Origin: Burkholderiaceae bacterium
GTDB taxonomy: Bacteria; Pseudomonadota; Gammaproteobacteria; Burkholderiales; Burkholderiaceae_C
Direction: 5' to 3'
DNA: 36,727 nt
NCBI GenBank assembly: GCA_022702125.1
Contig: JAKOND010000127.1
Coordinates: 1-36,727, forward strand
The notes beneath the pieces are model-generated. The model was not told the DNA's origin and made no database searches. It saw only the letters and a program-made list of their open reading frames with translations. Positions 8,548 through 17,182 of this stretch are shown piece after piece. The first letter of the stretch is position 1. Each line of letters opens with the position of its first letter. The position numbers and the translations under genes are program-made.

Positions 8548-9906
8548 ATGCCCCATCCCGGCCTCGCGCTCTCCTGTCTTGCCCTGCTGTTCGCACTTCC
8601 CGCGGGCGCGCAGGAATCCGTCCCGGCCGAGGATGCGCCCGAACCGGAGGTCTGGAGCATCCACGGGCAGGCCACCTATGTGCGCCAGACCAAGCCGGCG
8701 TTCCAGGCGGCCTATTCCGGTCCCGCCAGCCTGTCGCCGCTGCGCGAGCGCAGCTACTCCTTCACCAGCACCGCCTTCCTGGGCCTGCGCGTCGCGCCCG
8801 CCACCGAGGTCTACCTGAACCCCGAGCTGGTCCAGGGCCTGCCGATGTCCAACCTCACCGGCCTGGGCGGCCTCACCAACGGCGAACTCCAGAAGACCGC
8901 CGGCACCACGCCCACGCTCTACCGGGCGCGGCTCTTCGTGCGCCACACCTGGGGCCTGGGCGGCGGCAGCGAGCGCGTCGAATCCGACCTGAACCAGCTC
9001 GCCGGCCTGCGCGACAAGCGCCGCGTCACGCTGACCGCCGGCAACCTGGCCGTATCCGATCTGTTCGACGGCAACGCGCATGCGCACGATGCCCGGTCGC
9101 AGTTCTTCAACTGGTCGCTGGTGGACCAGGGCGCCTACGATTTCGCGGCCGATTCGCGCGGCTATTCCTGGGGCGCGGCGCTGGAATACGTCGATGGCGA
9201 CTGGGCGGTGCGCGCCGGGCGCTTCCTGCAGCCGAAGGAGTCCAACGGCAAGCCGCTGGACTACCGGCCGCTGAAGCGCTACGGCGACCAGGCCGAGATC
9301 GAGAAAGCCTGGGCCGGCGCCTTCGGCCGCGACGACCTGCCCGGCAAGGCGCGGCTGCTGGTCTTCCGCAACGTGGCGACCATGGGCGGCTTCCGCGACG
9401 CGCTGGACTTCGCCGCGGCCAACGGCACCACGCCCGACGTGGCCGACGTGCGCGAGCGGCGCAGCAAGGTCGGCTGGGGCGTCAGCCTGGAGCAGCAGCT
9501 CACCGAGCACATCGGCGGCTTCACCCGCTTCGGCCGCAACGACGGCCGCTCCGAGACCTACGCCTTCGCCGAGATCGACCGCTCGATGTCCGCCGGCTTC
9601 ACCTGGTCCGGCGGGCAGTGGGGCCGGGCGCAGGACGCCTGGGGCGTGGCCCTGTCGCGCAACGGGCTGTCCCGCGACCACCGCGAGTACCTGGCCGCGG
9701 GCGGCTGCGGCTTCTTCATCTGCGACGGCCGGCTGACCTACCGGCCCGAAACCATCGCCGAAACCTACTACCGCTTCGGCTTCGACCTGCCTCGGCTGCG
9801 CCGCAGCGCGATCAGCGTGGGCGCGCAGTACATCCGCAACCCAGCCTACAACGCCGACCGCGGCCCGGTGAAGGTGGGCACGGTGCGCCTGCACACCGAA
9901 TTTTGA
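8548..9906 (+). CDS. OprB-family carbohydrate porin
   Basis: An outer-membrane porin-like protein of 452 residues. The signal peptide is residues 1-21 (ending LPAGAQ). The body reads as beta-barrel: WSIHGQATYVRQTKPAFQA near the start, the alternating strands of TAFLGLRVAPATEVYLNPEL, GNLAVSDLFDGN with the following FFNWSLVDQGAYDFAADSRGY region, and the C-terminal GAQYIRNPAYNADRGPV stretch and VRLHTEF end. These are characteristic of the carbohydrate-selective OprB porins. The ligand is unknown. The long upstream extension of this frame runs antisense through the TonB receptor and is not translated. The gene ends 39 bp before the tRNA-Gly. Confidence 0.85.
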   Translation: MPHPGLALSCLALLFALPAGAQESVPAEDAPEPEVWSIHGQATYVRQTKPAFQAAYSGPASLSPLRERSYSFTSTAFLGLRVAPATEVYLNPELVQGLPMSNLTGLGGLTNGELQKTAGTTPTLYRARLFVRHTWGLGGGSERVESDLNQLAGLRDKRRVTLTAGNLAVSDLFDGNAHAHDARSQFFNWSLVDQGAYDFAADSRGYSWGAALEYVDGDWAVRAGRFLQPKESNGKPLDYRPLKRYGDQAEIEKAWAGAFGRDDLPGKARLLVFRNVATMGGFRDALDFAAANGTTPDVADVRERRSKVGWGVSLEQQLTEHIGGFTRFGRNDGRSETYAFAEIDRSMSAGFTWSGGQWGRAQDAWGVALSRNGLSRDHREYLAAGGCGFFICDGRLTYRPETIAETYYRFGFDLPRLRRSAISVGAQYIRNPAYNADRGPVKVGTVRLHTEF

Positions 9907-9945
9907 GTGACGCCACGGTGTAGACTCGGCGCCGCGCTTCGCCGC

Positions 9946-10019
9946 GCGGGTGTAGCTCAATGGCAGAGCTGTTGCTTCCCAAGCAACTGACGAGGGTTCG
10001 ATTCCCTTCACCCGCTCCA
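9946..10019 (+). tRNA. tRNA-Gly (anticodon CCC)
   Basis: A complete cloverleaf of 74 bases including encoded CCA. The acceptor stem GCGGGTG (9946-9952) pairs with CACCCGC (10009-10015). The anticodon stem GTTGC/GCAAC encloses the loop TTCCCAA, giving anticodon CCC at 9978-9980, which reads GGG. The T-arm carries GGTTCGATTCC. The discriminator base is T. No T-run terminator follows directly. Confidence 0.97.
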
Positions 10020-10552
10020 TCCTCCTGCATGGGAGACGATCGTTCCCACAGGCGAAAACCCCGTCGATGCCGAAGGCGTCACCTCGCCGTCCCGGCTCGG
10101 TGAGGCATCGCACGATGCTGCCAGCAGAGACGAGCTGGCGAAAAAGCGCATCCACCATCTACCCGGCAAAACCATGCGGTTTCTCCCGCAGCCGATGCAC
10201 GATCCGCAGCGCATCGGTATGCCTCGAAGCTTCCCGAAATTCATGGATGGGACCCCTGCCCGATGCCTGCAGGGCAGCCGCACCCATGGCGCGTGCATCG
10301 GTGCAGAAATTTCGACGGCATTTTCATGGAAACGCAGTAGGAAACTGTAAACGTATCCGACAGGATTTTCTGCGCCGAAAATTCAGTACCGAATTAGTGA
10401 TCTTAAAGAATCCAATCGAATCAATGACTTGAAGCCTGCATGCAATTTTCGATGAACAGTCGAGCTGTTCAGGAATCGTTGTAAAAGCTGTTTTCATTGG
10501 TACGTTTTTTGCGAACCGCTGCGTATCTGACACAACTTTGTCAGCAGTTCGC
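10020..10552. other. Long intergenic leader between tRNA-Gly and the exopolysaccharide operon
   Basis: About 530 bp without a gene I can support. The first half is GC-rich; from about 10320 to 10550 the DNA is clearly AT-richer than the flanks, with A/T runs such as TTTTTT at 10505-10510. Small dyads occur: AATTC-N6-GAATT at 10380-10395 and CTGACA-N6-TGTCAG at 10527-10544. The promoter of the operon must lie here, but no clear -35/-10 pair with normal spacing was found. Short frames on both strands have no recognisable features. Confidence 0.6.
10527..10544 (+). promoter_or_regulatory. Inverted repeat directly before the glycosyltransferase start
   Basis: CTGACA-N6-TGTCAG is a perfect 6-bp dyad ending eight bases before the ATG at 10553. 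It could be a protein-binding operator, or an RNA hairpin covering the ribosome-binding region. No Shine-Dalgarno word is visible before this ATG. Confidence 0.4.
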
Positions 10553-12001
10553 ATGGCTCACTCATTTCAACGATCATTTCGATTCGCCTCGGCCCGGGGC
10601 ATCTCCCTGCTTTCATGCCTTCTGGCGGCAGCGCCCGCGGAAGCGCTCGAGACTGCGCTTTTCGCCGTCCGCGTGAAAAGCCCCCTGGGGCCGGTGTGGG
10701 CGTGGACGTTGGGCAGCCTGATGGCGGTCGTGATGGTGCTGCTGACCGTCTATACGGCCCGGCACTACGTGTTTTCGCTGAATCGGCTGTTCGGTCGACA
10801 GCGCCATCCTTACGCCAGCATCGTCAGCGCCGACTGGCCGCGCGTCACCATCTTCGTGGCCGCGCACAACGAGGAGGATGTGATCCAGGACTGCCTGGAA
10901 AACCTGATGCTGGTGGACTATCCGGCAGACCGCATGGAGGTCGTCCCGGTCAACGACCGTTCGAGCGACCGCACGCGCGAGATCATCGATGCGGTGGCCG
11001 AGCGCTTTCCCGGCCGCATCAGGCCGTTCCATCGTACCGGCGGAAAGCCCGGGAAGGCTGCGGCGCTGAAGGACGCGACGGAAACCGTCGACACCGATTT
11101 CATCATCGTGTTCGACGCGGATTACATGCCGTCGCGGGGCCTCATCCGGCGCCTGATGGCACCTTTTTTCGATCCGGAAGTGGGTGCGGTGATGGGGCGC
11201 GTCGTTCCGCTCAACGTGGGTGCCAACCTGCTGACGCGGTTGCTCGACCTGGAGCGTTCCGGCGGCTACCAGGTCGACCAGCAAGCGCGCATGAACCTCG
11301 GCCTGGTGCCGCAGTACGGCGGCACCGTGGGGGGCATCCGGATGAGCGCGCTGCGCGCCGTGGGTGGCTGGCACGACGACGTGCTGGCCGAGGACACGGA
11401 TCTGACCTACCGGCTGCTGCTGGGCCGTTGGCGCACGGTCTACCACAACCGCGCCGAATGCTACGAGGAAGTGCCCCAGAGCTGGTCCGTGCGCATGCGC
11501 CAGATCAAGCGCTGGTCGAAGGGCCACAACCAGGCGATGGTGCGCCACGCCGGAGCCCTGTACCGCAACCGCGACCTGGGCCTGATCGAGCGCCTGGACG
11601 GCCTGTTGCTGCTCGGCGTCTACATGATGTCGCCGATCCTGCTGCTGGGCTGGGTGCTGAGCGTGCTGATGTACTTCACCGTCAGCATCCAGTGGCTGGC
11701 GCCGGCGCTGCTGCTGATGGGCTTCATGGTCCACAGCGCGCTTGGCAACTTCGCCGCGTTCTTCGAGATCGCCACGGCGGTGCACCTGGACCGCTCGGAC
11801 CGCCGCATCCGGTTGCTGGCCTTCTCCTTCCTGGGCTTCATCGTGAGCGCCGTGGCGATCGCACGATCCGTCTGGGAGCAGCTGGTGGTCGACCGCATGC
11901 CCGGACGCGCCTTCCACTGGGACAAGACCGTGCGCTACCGGCGCCCCATGGCGAGCCCGGTGTCGGCCATGGCGGCCCACCTCCCGAAAGGCCGGCCTTG
12001 A
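10553..12001 (+). CDS. Processive family-2 glycosyltransferase (polysaccharide synthase)
   Basis: An inner-membrane polysaccharide synthase candidate of 482 residues. Residues 1-32 look like a signal-anchor, and a transmembrane helix follows at about 49-68. The GT2 catalytic domain carries all hallmarks of processive enzymes (BcsA, PgaC, NfrB): VND at 133-135, DAD at 188-190, the acidic AEDTD at 279-283 and QIKRW at 317-321. At least three hydrophobic segments follow (about 340-365, 370-400, 415-435). No PilZ or MshEN-type c-di-GMP domain is present on this chain. The start was set at ATG 10553; a TTG at 10538 would add five residues. Its stop overlaps the next start (TGATG). Expected role: polymerise a nucleotide sugar, probably UDP-ManNAc or UDP-GlcNAc, and push the chain across the membrane. 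The sugar is inferred only from the neighbouring wecB. Confidence 0.88.
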   Translation: MAHSFQRSFRFASARGISLLSCLLAAAPAEALETALFAVRVKSPLGPVWAWTLGSLMAVVMVLLTVYTARHYVFSLNRLFGRQRHPYASIVSADWPRVTIFVAAHNEEDVIQDCLENLMLVDYPADRMEVVPVNDRSSDRTREIIDAVAERFPGRIRPFHRTGGKPGKAAALKDATETVDTDFIIVFDADYMPSRGLIRRLMAPFFDPEVGAVMGRVVPLNVGANLLTRLLDLERSGGYQVDQQARMNLGLVPQYGGTVGGIRMSALRAVGGWHDDVLAEDTDLTYRLLLGRWRTVYHNRAECYEEVPQSWSVRMRQIKRWSKGHNQAMVRHAGALYRNRDLGLIERLDGLLLLGVYMMSPILLLGWVLSVLMYFTVSIQWLAPALLLMGFMVHSALGNFAAFFEIATAVHLDRSDRRIRLLAFSFLGFIVSAVAIARSVWEQLVVDRMPGRAFHWDKTVRYRRPMASPVSAMAAHLPKGRP

Positions 12002-13200
12002 TGTTCGCGCTGCTGGCCGGGGCGACGCTCCTGGTCGTGATCATTCCGATGTTGCCGGCGCTGGTCGAATGGCTGCGCCCGAGCGACGTGGTTCCGTTGC
12101 CGATCGACGAGACCGATGCGCTCGACCCGCCGTTCCTGGCGCACCGTTTCCACGGGATGCTGGCGCAGGCTCTGCGGTCGGGTGCCACGCACCTCGGAAA
12201 TTCCGAGCTGGCCGTCCTGCCGCGAGGCGCCGGTGCCGCGCCATGGCCGTTCTCGGTGGAAGAACGGGACAAGCGCGCCAGCCGGAGGCTGTGGCATGTG
12301 GACGGCGATGCGCAACTGCCCGAGCAGATGGCATTCCAGGTCGAGGTCGCAGCGACGGGTACGCTGCGCTCGGCCCCGTACGGGGTGTACCGCGCGCTGT
12401 GGTCCGACAGGACGTTGCACGTGTCCGCCGGCGGCATCGTGCTGCGCTGGGCCCATGGCCGCGAGGTGCTGGCGCAGGAGAAATGCGTTCTGGCAGGCCG
12501 GGTCACGGCCGCGGAATGCCTCACGCTGGCCGGTCCGGCGAGCTTCACGCTGCTGCATGCGCCGACGATCCGTTTCATGCCCTCCCCGCCACGCGCGACG
12601 CCGCGACCCATGGCTGCGCTGCCCATCGAGACCTGGCCCGCCGAACTGGCCTGGGACCCGGACCAGCGCCGCGGCTTCAGCAAAGGCTCCGTGAGCCTGC
12701 CGCCGGGGCGGGCCTGGACCGGGGATATCGTGAGCATCGGCGACCTGGCATTGGGCGATGGCTGCGATGTTTCCGGCAGTCTCAGGACGCATGGCCGCCT
12801 CTGGCTGGGACGGGATTGCCGGGTCAGCGGCAGCGTTTTCGCGGACGGGGGCATCCAGCTCGATGCCGGCTGCGCCATCGCCGGCGCCGTGGTGTCGGAA
12901 ACCGCGGTCGACCTGGGTGAGGACTGTCGCATCGGCGCGCCCGACAAGGTGACCACGCTGGCCGCGCCGCGCATTCAGGTGGCTGCCAACGTGACGGTGC
13001 ACGGCACGGTATGGGCGGGCGAGCATGGCGGGATGGCCGACGTCCGGGTTCTCGCGCAGCCCGTCGAAGCCGAACGCGTCGAAGCGCCCGGAACACCCGC
13101 GATCGCCGAGACTGCCTCGGAGGAGCGCGAGGTCGAGCCGGTCGCACCGCTACGCCCCGTGCGCAGCCCGGTCCGCGAACCCGAGCAGGCCCTCGCATGA
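12001..13200 (+). CDS. Membrane-anchored beta-helix (bactofilin-like) protein
   Basis: A 399-residue protein with one N-terminal membrane helix (about 2-22), a middle domain of unknown type (about 45-230), a beta-helix region (about 240-345) and a disordered acidic/Pro-rich tail. In the beta-helix the motif G-x-x-C or similar recurs exactly every 18 residues, with Cys at 255, 273, 291 and 309, as expected for a three-sided helix with one cysteine stacked per turn. Such polymer-forming or bactofilin-like domains make scaffolds. A role in positioning the synthase complex is inferred from its place directly behind the glycosyltransferase (1-base overlap) and before the deacetylase candidate (4-base overlap). 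The ATG at 12001 was chosen over the longer open frame because upstream sequence belongs to the glycosyltransferase. No specific family name can be given with certainty. Confidence 0.75.
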   Translation: MFALLAGATLLVVIIPMLPALVEWLRPSDVVPLPIDETDALDPPFLAHRFHGMLAQALRSGATHLGNSELAVLPRGAGAAPWPFSVEERDKRASRRLWHVDGDAQLPEQMAFQVEVAATGTLRSAPYGVYRALWSDRTLHVSAGGIVLRWAHGREVLAQEKCVLAGRVTAAECLTLAGPASFTLLHAPTIRFMPSPPRATPRPMAALPIETWPAELAWDPDQRRGFSKGSVSLPPGRAWTGDIVSIGDLALGDGCDVSGSLRTHGRLWLGRDCRVSGSVFADGGIQLDAGCAIAGAVVSETAVDLGEDCRIGAPDKVTTLAAPRIQVAANVTVHGTVWAGEHGGMADVRVLAQPVEAERVEAPGTPAIAETASEEREVEPVAPLRPVRSPVREPEQALA

Positions 13201-15185
13201 CCGCCCTCGGTCCACCGAAGCTCCTGTGGGTGCGCAGGCTGGGACTGCTCGGCCTGGCGCTGGCCGGGTTGTCGCTGCTCTGGCACTGGAGCCGCGACGC
13301 GGATACCGCGGCGACCCAGGTGACGCGGCTGGCGCTGCTGATTCCGGACGATCTCTCCGAGGACGACGTGCATGTGAAGGCGTGGCAGGACGCGGCGGCC
13401 GAAACCGGGTTCGCCCTGTCCGTGGTGCGCGCCTCCGCCTTGCTGCGGCCCGGCGGCTATTCGCCGGATGCCGCGCTGATCGTGCCGGACACGGTGCATC
13501 GCCGCATGAACGACGCCCTGGTCGCCCAGCTGGACCGGCGCGTGCGAAGCGGCGGGCAGATCATGCTGGTGGGCGATGCCGGCCTGGCCGACATGGATGG
13601 CAACTTCCATCCGGTCCAGTCGCGCTTCTCGGGCATGGCGGGCGTGCGCTACGGACTGTACGGCGAGCTCGGGGGCGACATGGCCAGCCAGCAGGTGGCC
13701 TGGGTGGACGGGGCGGCCGTGCCCATCCTGCGCCTGTCGCCCGGCAAGCTGATACGGGAAGGCAGCCAGGAACCGCTCACCAGCAATCAATCGCCGCCCG
13801 GGGCCGACGAGAAGCTCGCCGTGGTCAGCTACAACTACGGCCGGCTGCGTTACCCGGTGCTCAACACCCGGGGCCCGTTCGACGGCCGGCGGCTGATGCA
13901 CTTCGACGGCGGCGGCGTGCTCGCCGGCCTGCGCTCCCACGGCAAGGGCAAGGTGCTGTTCGTCAACCTGCCGCTGGGTTACCTGAAGCTGCGGACCGAC
14001 GGCTTCTTCCTGAGCAGCTTCCTGCACTATTTCGGCCAGGACGTGGTCGCGCTGCCCCAGCTCTCGCCGATGCCCGACGCGCGCGGCGCCTTGATCATGA
14101 ACTGGCACATCGACTCCGCGGCGGCCGTTCCGGCCATGGAGTCGCTCAACGAACTGGGGGCCTTCAGGCAGGGACCCTATTCGGTCCACCTCACCGCCGG
14201 ACCGGATGTGGATGTCGCCGGCGATGGCCAGGGCATGGACCTGCGCAACAACGCCCGCATGAAGGAGTGGGTGCGCCGTTTCGTCGAGCGCGGCGATGAG
14301 GTCGGCAGCCACGGCGGCTGGATCCACAACGAATTCGGCCGCCAGGTCGACAAGTGGGACCCGAAGGCATCGACCCCGCTGATCAGGAAAAACCTGGCGG
14401 CCATCACCGCGGCCAGCGGCCGGCCGGTGCGCGAATATTCCGCGCCCATCGGCAACCATCCGGCGTGGGTGACCGACTGGCTGCGCGCGCGCGGCATCCA
14501 CGCCTACTACTCCACCGGGGACATCGGCATGGCGCCGACGCGCAGCTACCAGGACGGCAAGCGCGGGCCTTCGGACATGTGGGCCTTCCCGGTGCTGAGC
14601 TACGGCACCTACGCGAGCTTCGAGGAAGCGCAGAGGGCCCACCTGCCCGAGCAGGACATCGAAGCCTGGCTCAAGGACGTGACCGATTTCTGCGCCGAGT
14701 ACCGCACGGTGCGGCTGGTGTATTTCCACCCGCCGGGCATCGCGATGTTCCCCGCCGCGTTCAAGGGCTGGATGCAGCACACCGCCGAACTCGTGGAGCG
14801 CCGGTCGTTGCGCTGGACCACCATGGCGCGCTACACCGAATTCGCCAACAAGCGGCTGAGGGTCCGCTGGACGCTCGAGCCCGACGGCGACCGGCCCGGT
14901 GCCCAGGTGCTCCGGGCCGGCCACCCCCGCTCGCTCGAGCACATGGCCTGGCTCCTGCCCGCCGGGCGCTATGCCAAGCCCGGCGTGCTGCAAGGCACGG
15001 CGCACATCGACCGCGACGGCGCCTACTGGCGCGTGGTCGCCGGCGCCTCGCCGAACCTGCGCTTGGGTCTCCTGCCCGCCACGGCCGATGCCGGGCCCGG
15101 CGTTCCCGCCCCGTCCGCCGCGCCCGGCCATCCGCCGGTCGCCACCGTTTCCGATTCTTCTTCTACCGCGGTTCCCGCTCCATGA
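13197..15185 (+). CDS. NodB-like polysaccharide deacetylase candidate, membrane-anchored
   Basis: A 662-residue protein. Residues about 14-30 form an N-terminal membrane anchor. A first domain (about 42-285) has alternating strands such as VTRLALLIPDD, AALIVPD and QIMLVGDAG, like a flavodoxin/amidotransferase fold. The second (about 295-580) carries motifs like the NodB/CE4 metal site: NWHIDS (302-307), SHGGWIHN (371-378) and REYSAPIGNHP (412-422). If it works as such, it removes acetyl groups from an amino-sugar polymer in the periplasm. The His-His spacing is one residue longer than in the classical HSxxH, so this is a divergent family. It overlaps the beta-helix gene and wecB by 4 bases each (ATGA). 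A larger paralogue closes the operon at 19283. Confidence 0.7.
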   Translation: MTALGPPKLLWVRRLGLLGLALAGLSLLWHWSRDADTAATQVTRLALLIPDDLSEDDVHVKAWQDAAAETGFALSVVRASALLRPGGYSPDAALIVPDTVHRRMNDALVAQLDRRVRSGGQIMLVGDAGLADMDGNFHPVQSRFSGMAGVRYGLYGELGGDMASQQVAWVDGAAVPILRLSPGKLIREGSQEPLTSNQSPPGADEKLAVVSYNYGRLRYPVLNTRGPFDGRRLMHFDGGGVLAGLRSHGKGKVLFVNLPLGYLKLRTDGFFLSSFLHYFGQDVVALPQLSPMPDARGALIMNWHIDSAAAVPAMESLNELGAFRQGPYSVHLTAGPDVDVAGDGQGMDLRNNARMKEWVRRFVERGDEVGSHGGWIHNEFGRQVDKWDPKASTPLIRKNLAAITAASGRPVREYSAPIGNHPAWVTDWLRARGIHAYYSTGDIGMAPTRSYQDGKRGPSDMWAFPVLSYGTYASFEEAQRAHLPEQDIEAWLKDVTDFCAEYRTVRLVYFHPPGIAMFPAAFKGWMQHTAELVERRSLRWTTMARYTEFANKRLRVRWTLEPDGDRPGAQVLRAGHPRSLEHMAWLLPAGRYAKPGVLQGTAHIDRDGAYWRVVAGASPNLRLGLLPATADAGPGVPAPSAAPGHPPVATVSDSSSTAVPAP

Positions 15186-16372
15186 CGACCTTCCCCATCG
15201 CGCCTGAACTTTCCACGCGCAAACCCGTCCTGATCTCCGTCGGCACGCGCCCCGAGATCATCAAGATGGCACCCGTGTACTCCGAGCTGCGCCGTCGCGG
15301 CATCCCGGTCGTCTGGGTGCACACCGGGCAGCACCGCGAGATGGCCGAGTCGCTCTACGCCTTCTTCGACATCGAACCCGAACACGAAGTCGTGCTCGAA
15401 CGCAGGAACGGCAGCCTGGCGCACCTGAACGCACTGCTGCTGGAAGGGCTGTCCGATATCTTCGAGAAGGTCCGGCCGGGCGCCGTGCTGGTGCACGGCG
15501 ACACGACCAGCACGCTGGGCTCGGCCCAGGCGGCGTTCTACCTCGACATCCCGATCGGGCATGTCGAAGCCGGCCTGCGGACCTTCAATGCGCGCGAGCC
15601 GTTCCCGGAGGAAAAGAACCGCGAGCTCACCGCGCGACTGGCGCGCTGGCATTTCGCGCCCACCGCGGGCGCCGCGGCCAACCTGGGCGCGGAGGGCCTG
15701 TCCGGCGACGGGGTGCACATGGTCGGCAACACGGCCGTCGATGCGGCGGTGGCCGGCACCGCGCGCCTCGCCGAACTGCTGGACAACGGCACGCTGGCAT
15801 TGCCGGAGCCGCTGCAGCGGCTGCGGCCGCACCTGGGACGGTGCCGCCTGATCACCGTGACCGCGCACCGGCGCGAGAACTGGGGCCCCGGCATCCGGAA
15901 CATCGCACGGGCCGTGGCACGCCTGCTGGCGCAGCACGACGATCTGGCGGTGGTCTGGCCGGTGCACGGCAACCCTGCCGTCAGCGAGGTGGTGCATGCC
16001 GAACTCGGCGCGTTGGCCGGGACGCTCGGAGGCCGGCTCTGCCTGTGCCCGCCGCTGGATTACCCGGCCCTGCTATGGTGCCTGCAGCACAGCCTGCTGG
16101 CGATGACCGACTCCGGCGGCATCCAGGAGGAGGGCGCGGCACTGTCGTGTCCGGTGCTGGTGCTGCGCAGCACCACCGAGCGGCCCGAACTGGTCGAGGC
16201 CGGCGCCGGCATGATCCTCGGCACCGACGAGGACCACATCGTCGCCACCGTGGGCCGGATGCTGTCCGGCGGCGAAGCGCTCGACCGCATGCGCTCCGCG
16301 GTGAACCCCTTCGGCGATGGCCGGACCGCGCGGCGCATCGCCGACGTGCTGGCTCGCGACCTCGGGGCGTGA
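15182..16372 (+). CDS. wecB: UDP-N-acetylglucosamine 2-epimerase (non-hydrolysing)
   Basis: Interconverts UDP-GlcNAc and UDP-ManNAc in the cytoplasm; 396 residues, the usual length is about 375. Motifs: SVGTRPEIIKMAP near the N-terminus, HTGQHREM, HGDTTSTLG, HVEAGLRT, VTAHRRENWG, PVHGNP, SGGIQEEG and RSTTERPE, all typical of the WecB/MnaA family. The operon holds no UDP-ManNAc dehydrogenase (WecC), so ManNAc itself rather than ManNAcA is the likely product used. The ATG overlaps the preceding stop by 4 bases. This gene is the best clue to the sugar in the polymer made by this operon. It could also be a second copy serving O-antigen or enterobacterial-type antigen synthesis, though no such genes lie nearby. 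Confidence 0.94.
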   Translation: MTTFPIAPELSTRKPVLISVGTRPEIIKMAPVYSELRRRGIPVVWVHTGQHREMAESLYAFFDIEPEHEVVLERRNGSLAHLNALLLEGLSDIFEKVRPGAVLVHGDTTSTLGSAQAAFYLDIPIGHVEAGLRTFNAREPFPEEKNRELTARLARWHFAPTAGAAANLGAEGLSGDGVHMVGNTAVDAAVAGTARLAELLDNGTLALPEPLQRLRPHLGRCRLITVTAHRRENWGPGIRNIARAVARLLAQHDDLAVVWPVHGNPAVSEVVHAELGALAGTLGGRLCLCPPLDYPALLWCLQHSLLAMTDSGGIQEEGAALSCPVLVLRSTTERPELVEAGAGMILGTDEDHIVATVGRMLSGGEALDRMRSAVNPFGDGRTARRIADVLARDLGA

Positions 16373-16374
16373 AC

Positions 16375-17175
16375 ATGGCGGCCTCTTCTTTCGCATCCGC
16401 GTCCCGCGCCCTGGCCCTCCTCGGAATTTTCGCGGGTCCCGCGGCCATGGCACAGGATGCCGTGCCTGCGCGCGCCACTTTCGACCTGGTGCGCACCCGC
16501 AGCACCCTGTCGGCGGGCCTCCCCGACGGCGAAGCGAACTACCTGCGCGGCACCTGGGCGCTCGCGGGCGGCGACGTGCTGCGGGCGGAACTCCTCGACG
16601 AGCGCAAGTTCGGCGACCACGGAGGCATCGCCGGCCTGTCCTACACCGCGGTGCTGTCGCCCGACTGGTACGGCACCGGCACGGTGGTGGGCGGCGTCGG
16701 CGGTCCGAACTGGGCCAACAACCGCGTCGACCTGCAGCTGTCGCGCAAATGGCTGCCGAACCGGCAGCTGGTGACATCCGCGGCGTACTACCACGCGGCC
16801 TTCGACAACCGCCGCAGCGACGCGGGAGCGCGCCTGTCCGCCGTCCTGTACCTCGATGCGCCGGTGGTGCTCGAAGCCGGGGTCATCCTGAACGTGAGCC
16901 AGCCGGGCAGCATCCATTCGCACATGCCGTACGCCAGCGCCACCCTGGGGCGGGAAGGCGTGCAGTACTTCAGCCTGCGCGCCAGCCGCGGCACCGAGGC
17001 CTACCAGGCGCTCGGCAGCCAGGCCCAGCTCGTGAACTTCAGCAGCCGCAGCCTCGGTGCCATCTGGAAGCTCTGGCTGGGGCCGCGCTGGGGCCTCAAT
17101 GCGCAGGCCGAGTACTACGAGAACCCGACCTACCACCGCAGCACGCTGGGCGCGGGCCTGTTCGTCCAGTGGTAG
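16375..17175 (+). CDS. YaiO-like outer-membrane beta-barrel protein
   Basis: A 266-residue exported protein. Residues 1-26 are a signal peptide (ending GPAAMA-Q). The mature part consists of short alternating strands (for example TFDLVRTRSTLSAG, YLRGTWALAGG, VTSAAYYHAAFDN, PYASATLGREG) and ends with an aromatic residue (LFVQW), as required for outer-membrane barrel insertion. The pattern matches the YaiO-type barrel domain, which in NfrA-like proteins is joined to TPR repeats; here no TPR part exists. It starts two bases after wecB. I infer that it forms the outer-membrane exit for the polysaccharide. It could instead be a receptor or a structural barrel. Confidence 0.72.
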   Translation: MAASSFASASRALALLGIFAGPAAMAQDAVPARATFDLVRTRSTLSAGLPDGEANYLRGTWALAGGDVLRAELLDERKFGDHGGIAGLSYTAVLSPDWYGTGTVVGGVGGPNWANNRVDLQLSRKWLPNRQLVTSAAYYHAAFDNRRSDAGARLSAVLYLDAPVVLEAGVILNVSQPGSIHSHMPYASATLGREGVQYFSLRASRGTEAYQALGSQAQLVNFSSRSLGAIWKLWLGPRWGLNAQAEYYENPTYHRSTLGAGLFVQW

Positions 17176-17182
17176 GCCCGGC

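Noticed and set aside
9812-10158. Minus-strand frames across the tRNA with GNRTLVSCLGSN and VKGIEPSSVAWEA-type stretches
   Set aside because: These are the well-known false peptides translated from the antisense of tRNA genes; the tRNA-Gly cloverleaf explains them.
10067-10432. Plus-strand frame of 121 codons in the leader region after the tRNA
   Set aside because: No ribosome-binding word, no recognisable motif, and codon use unlike the neighbours; not enough support for a gene.
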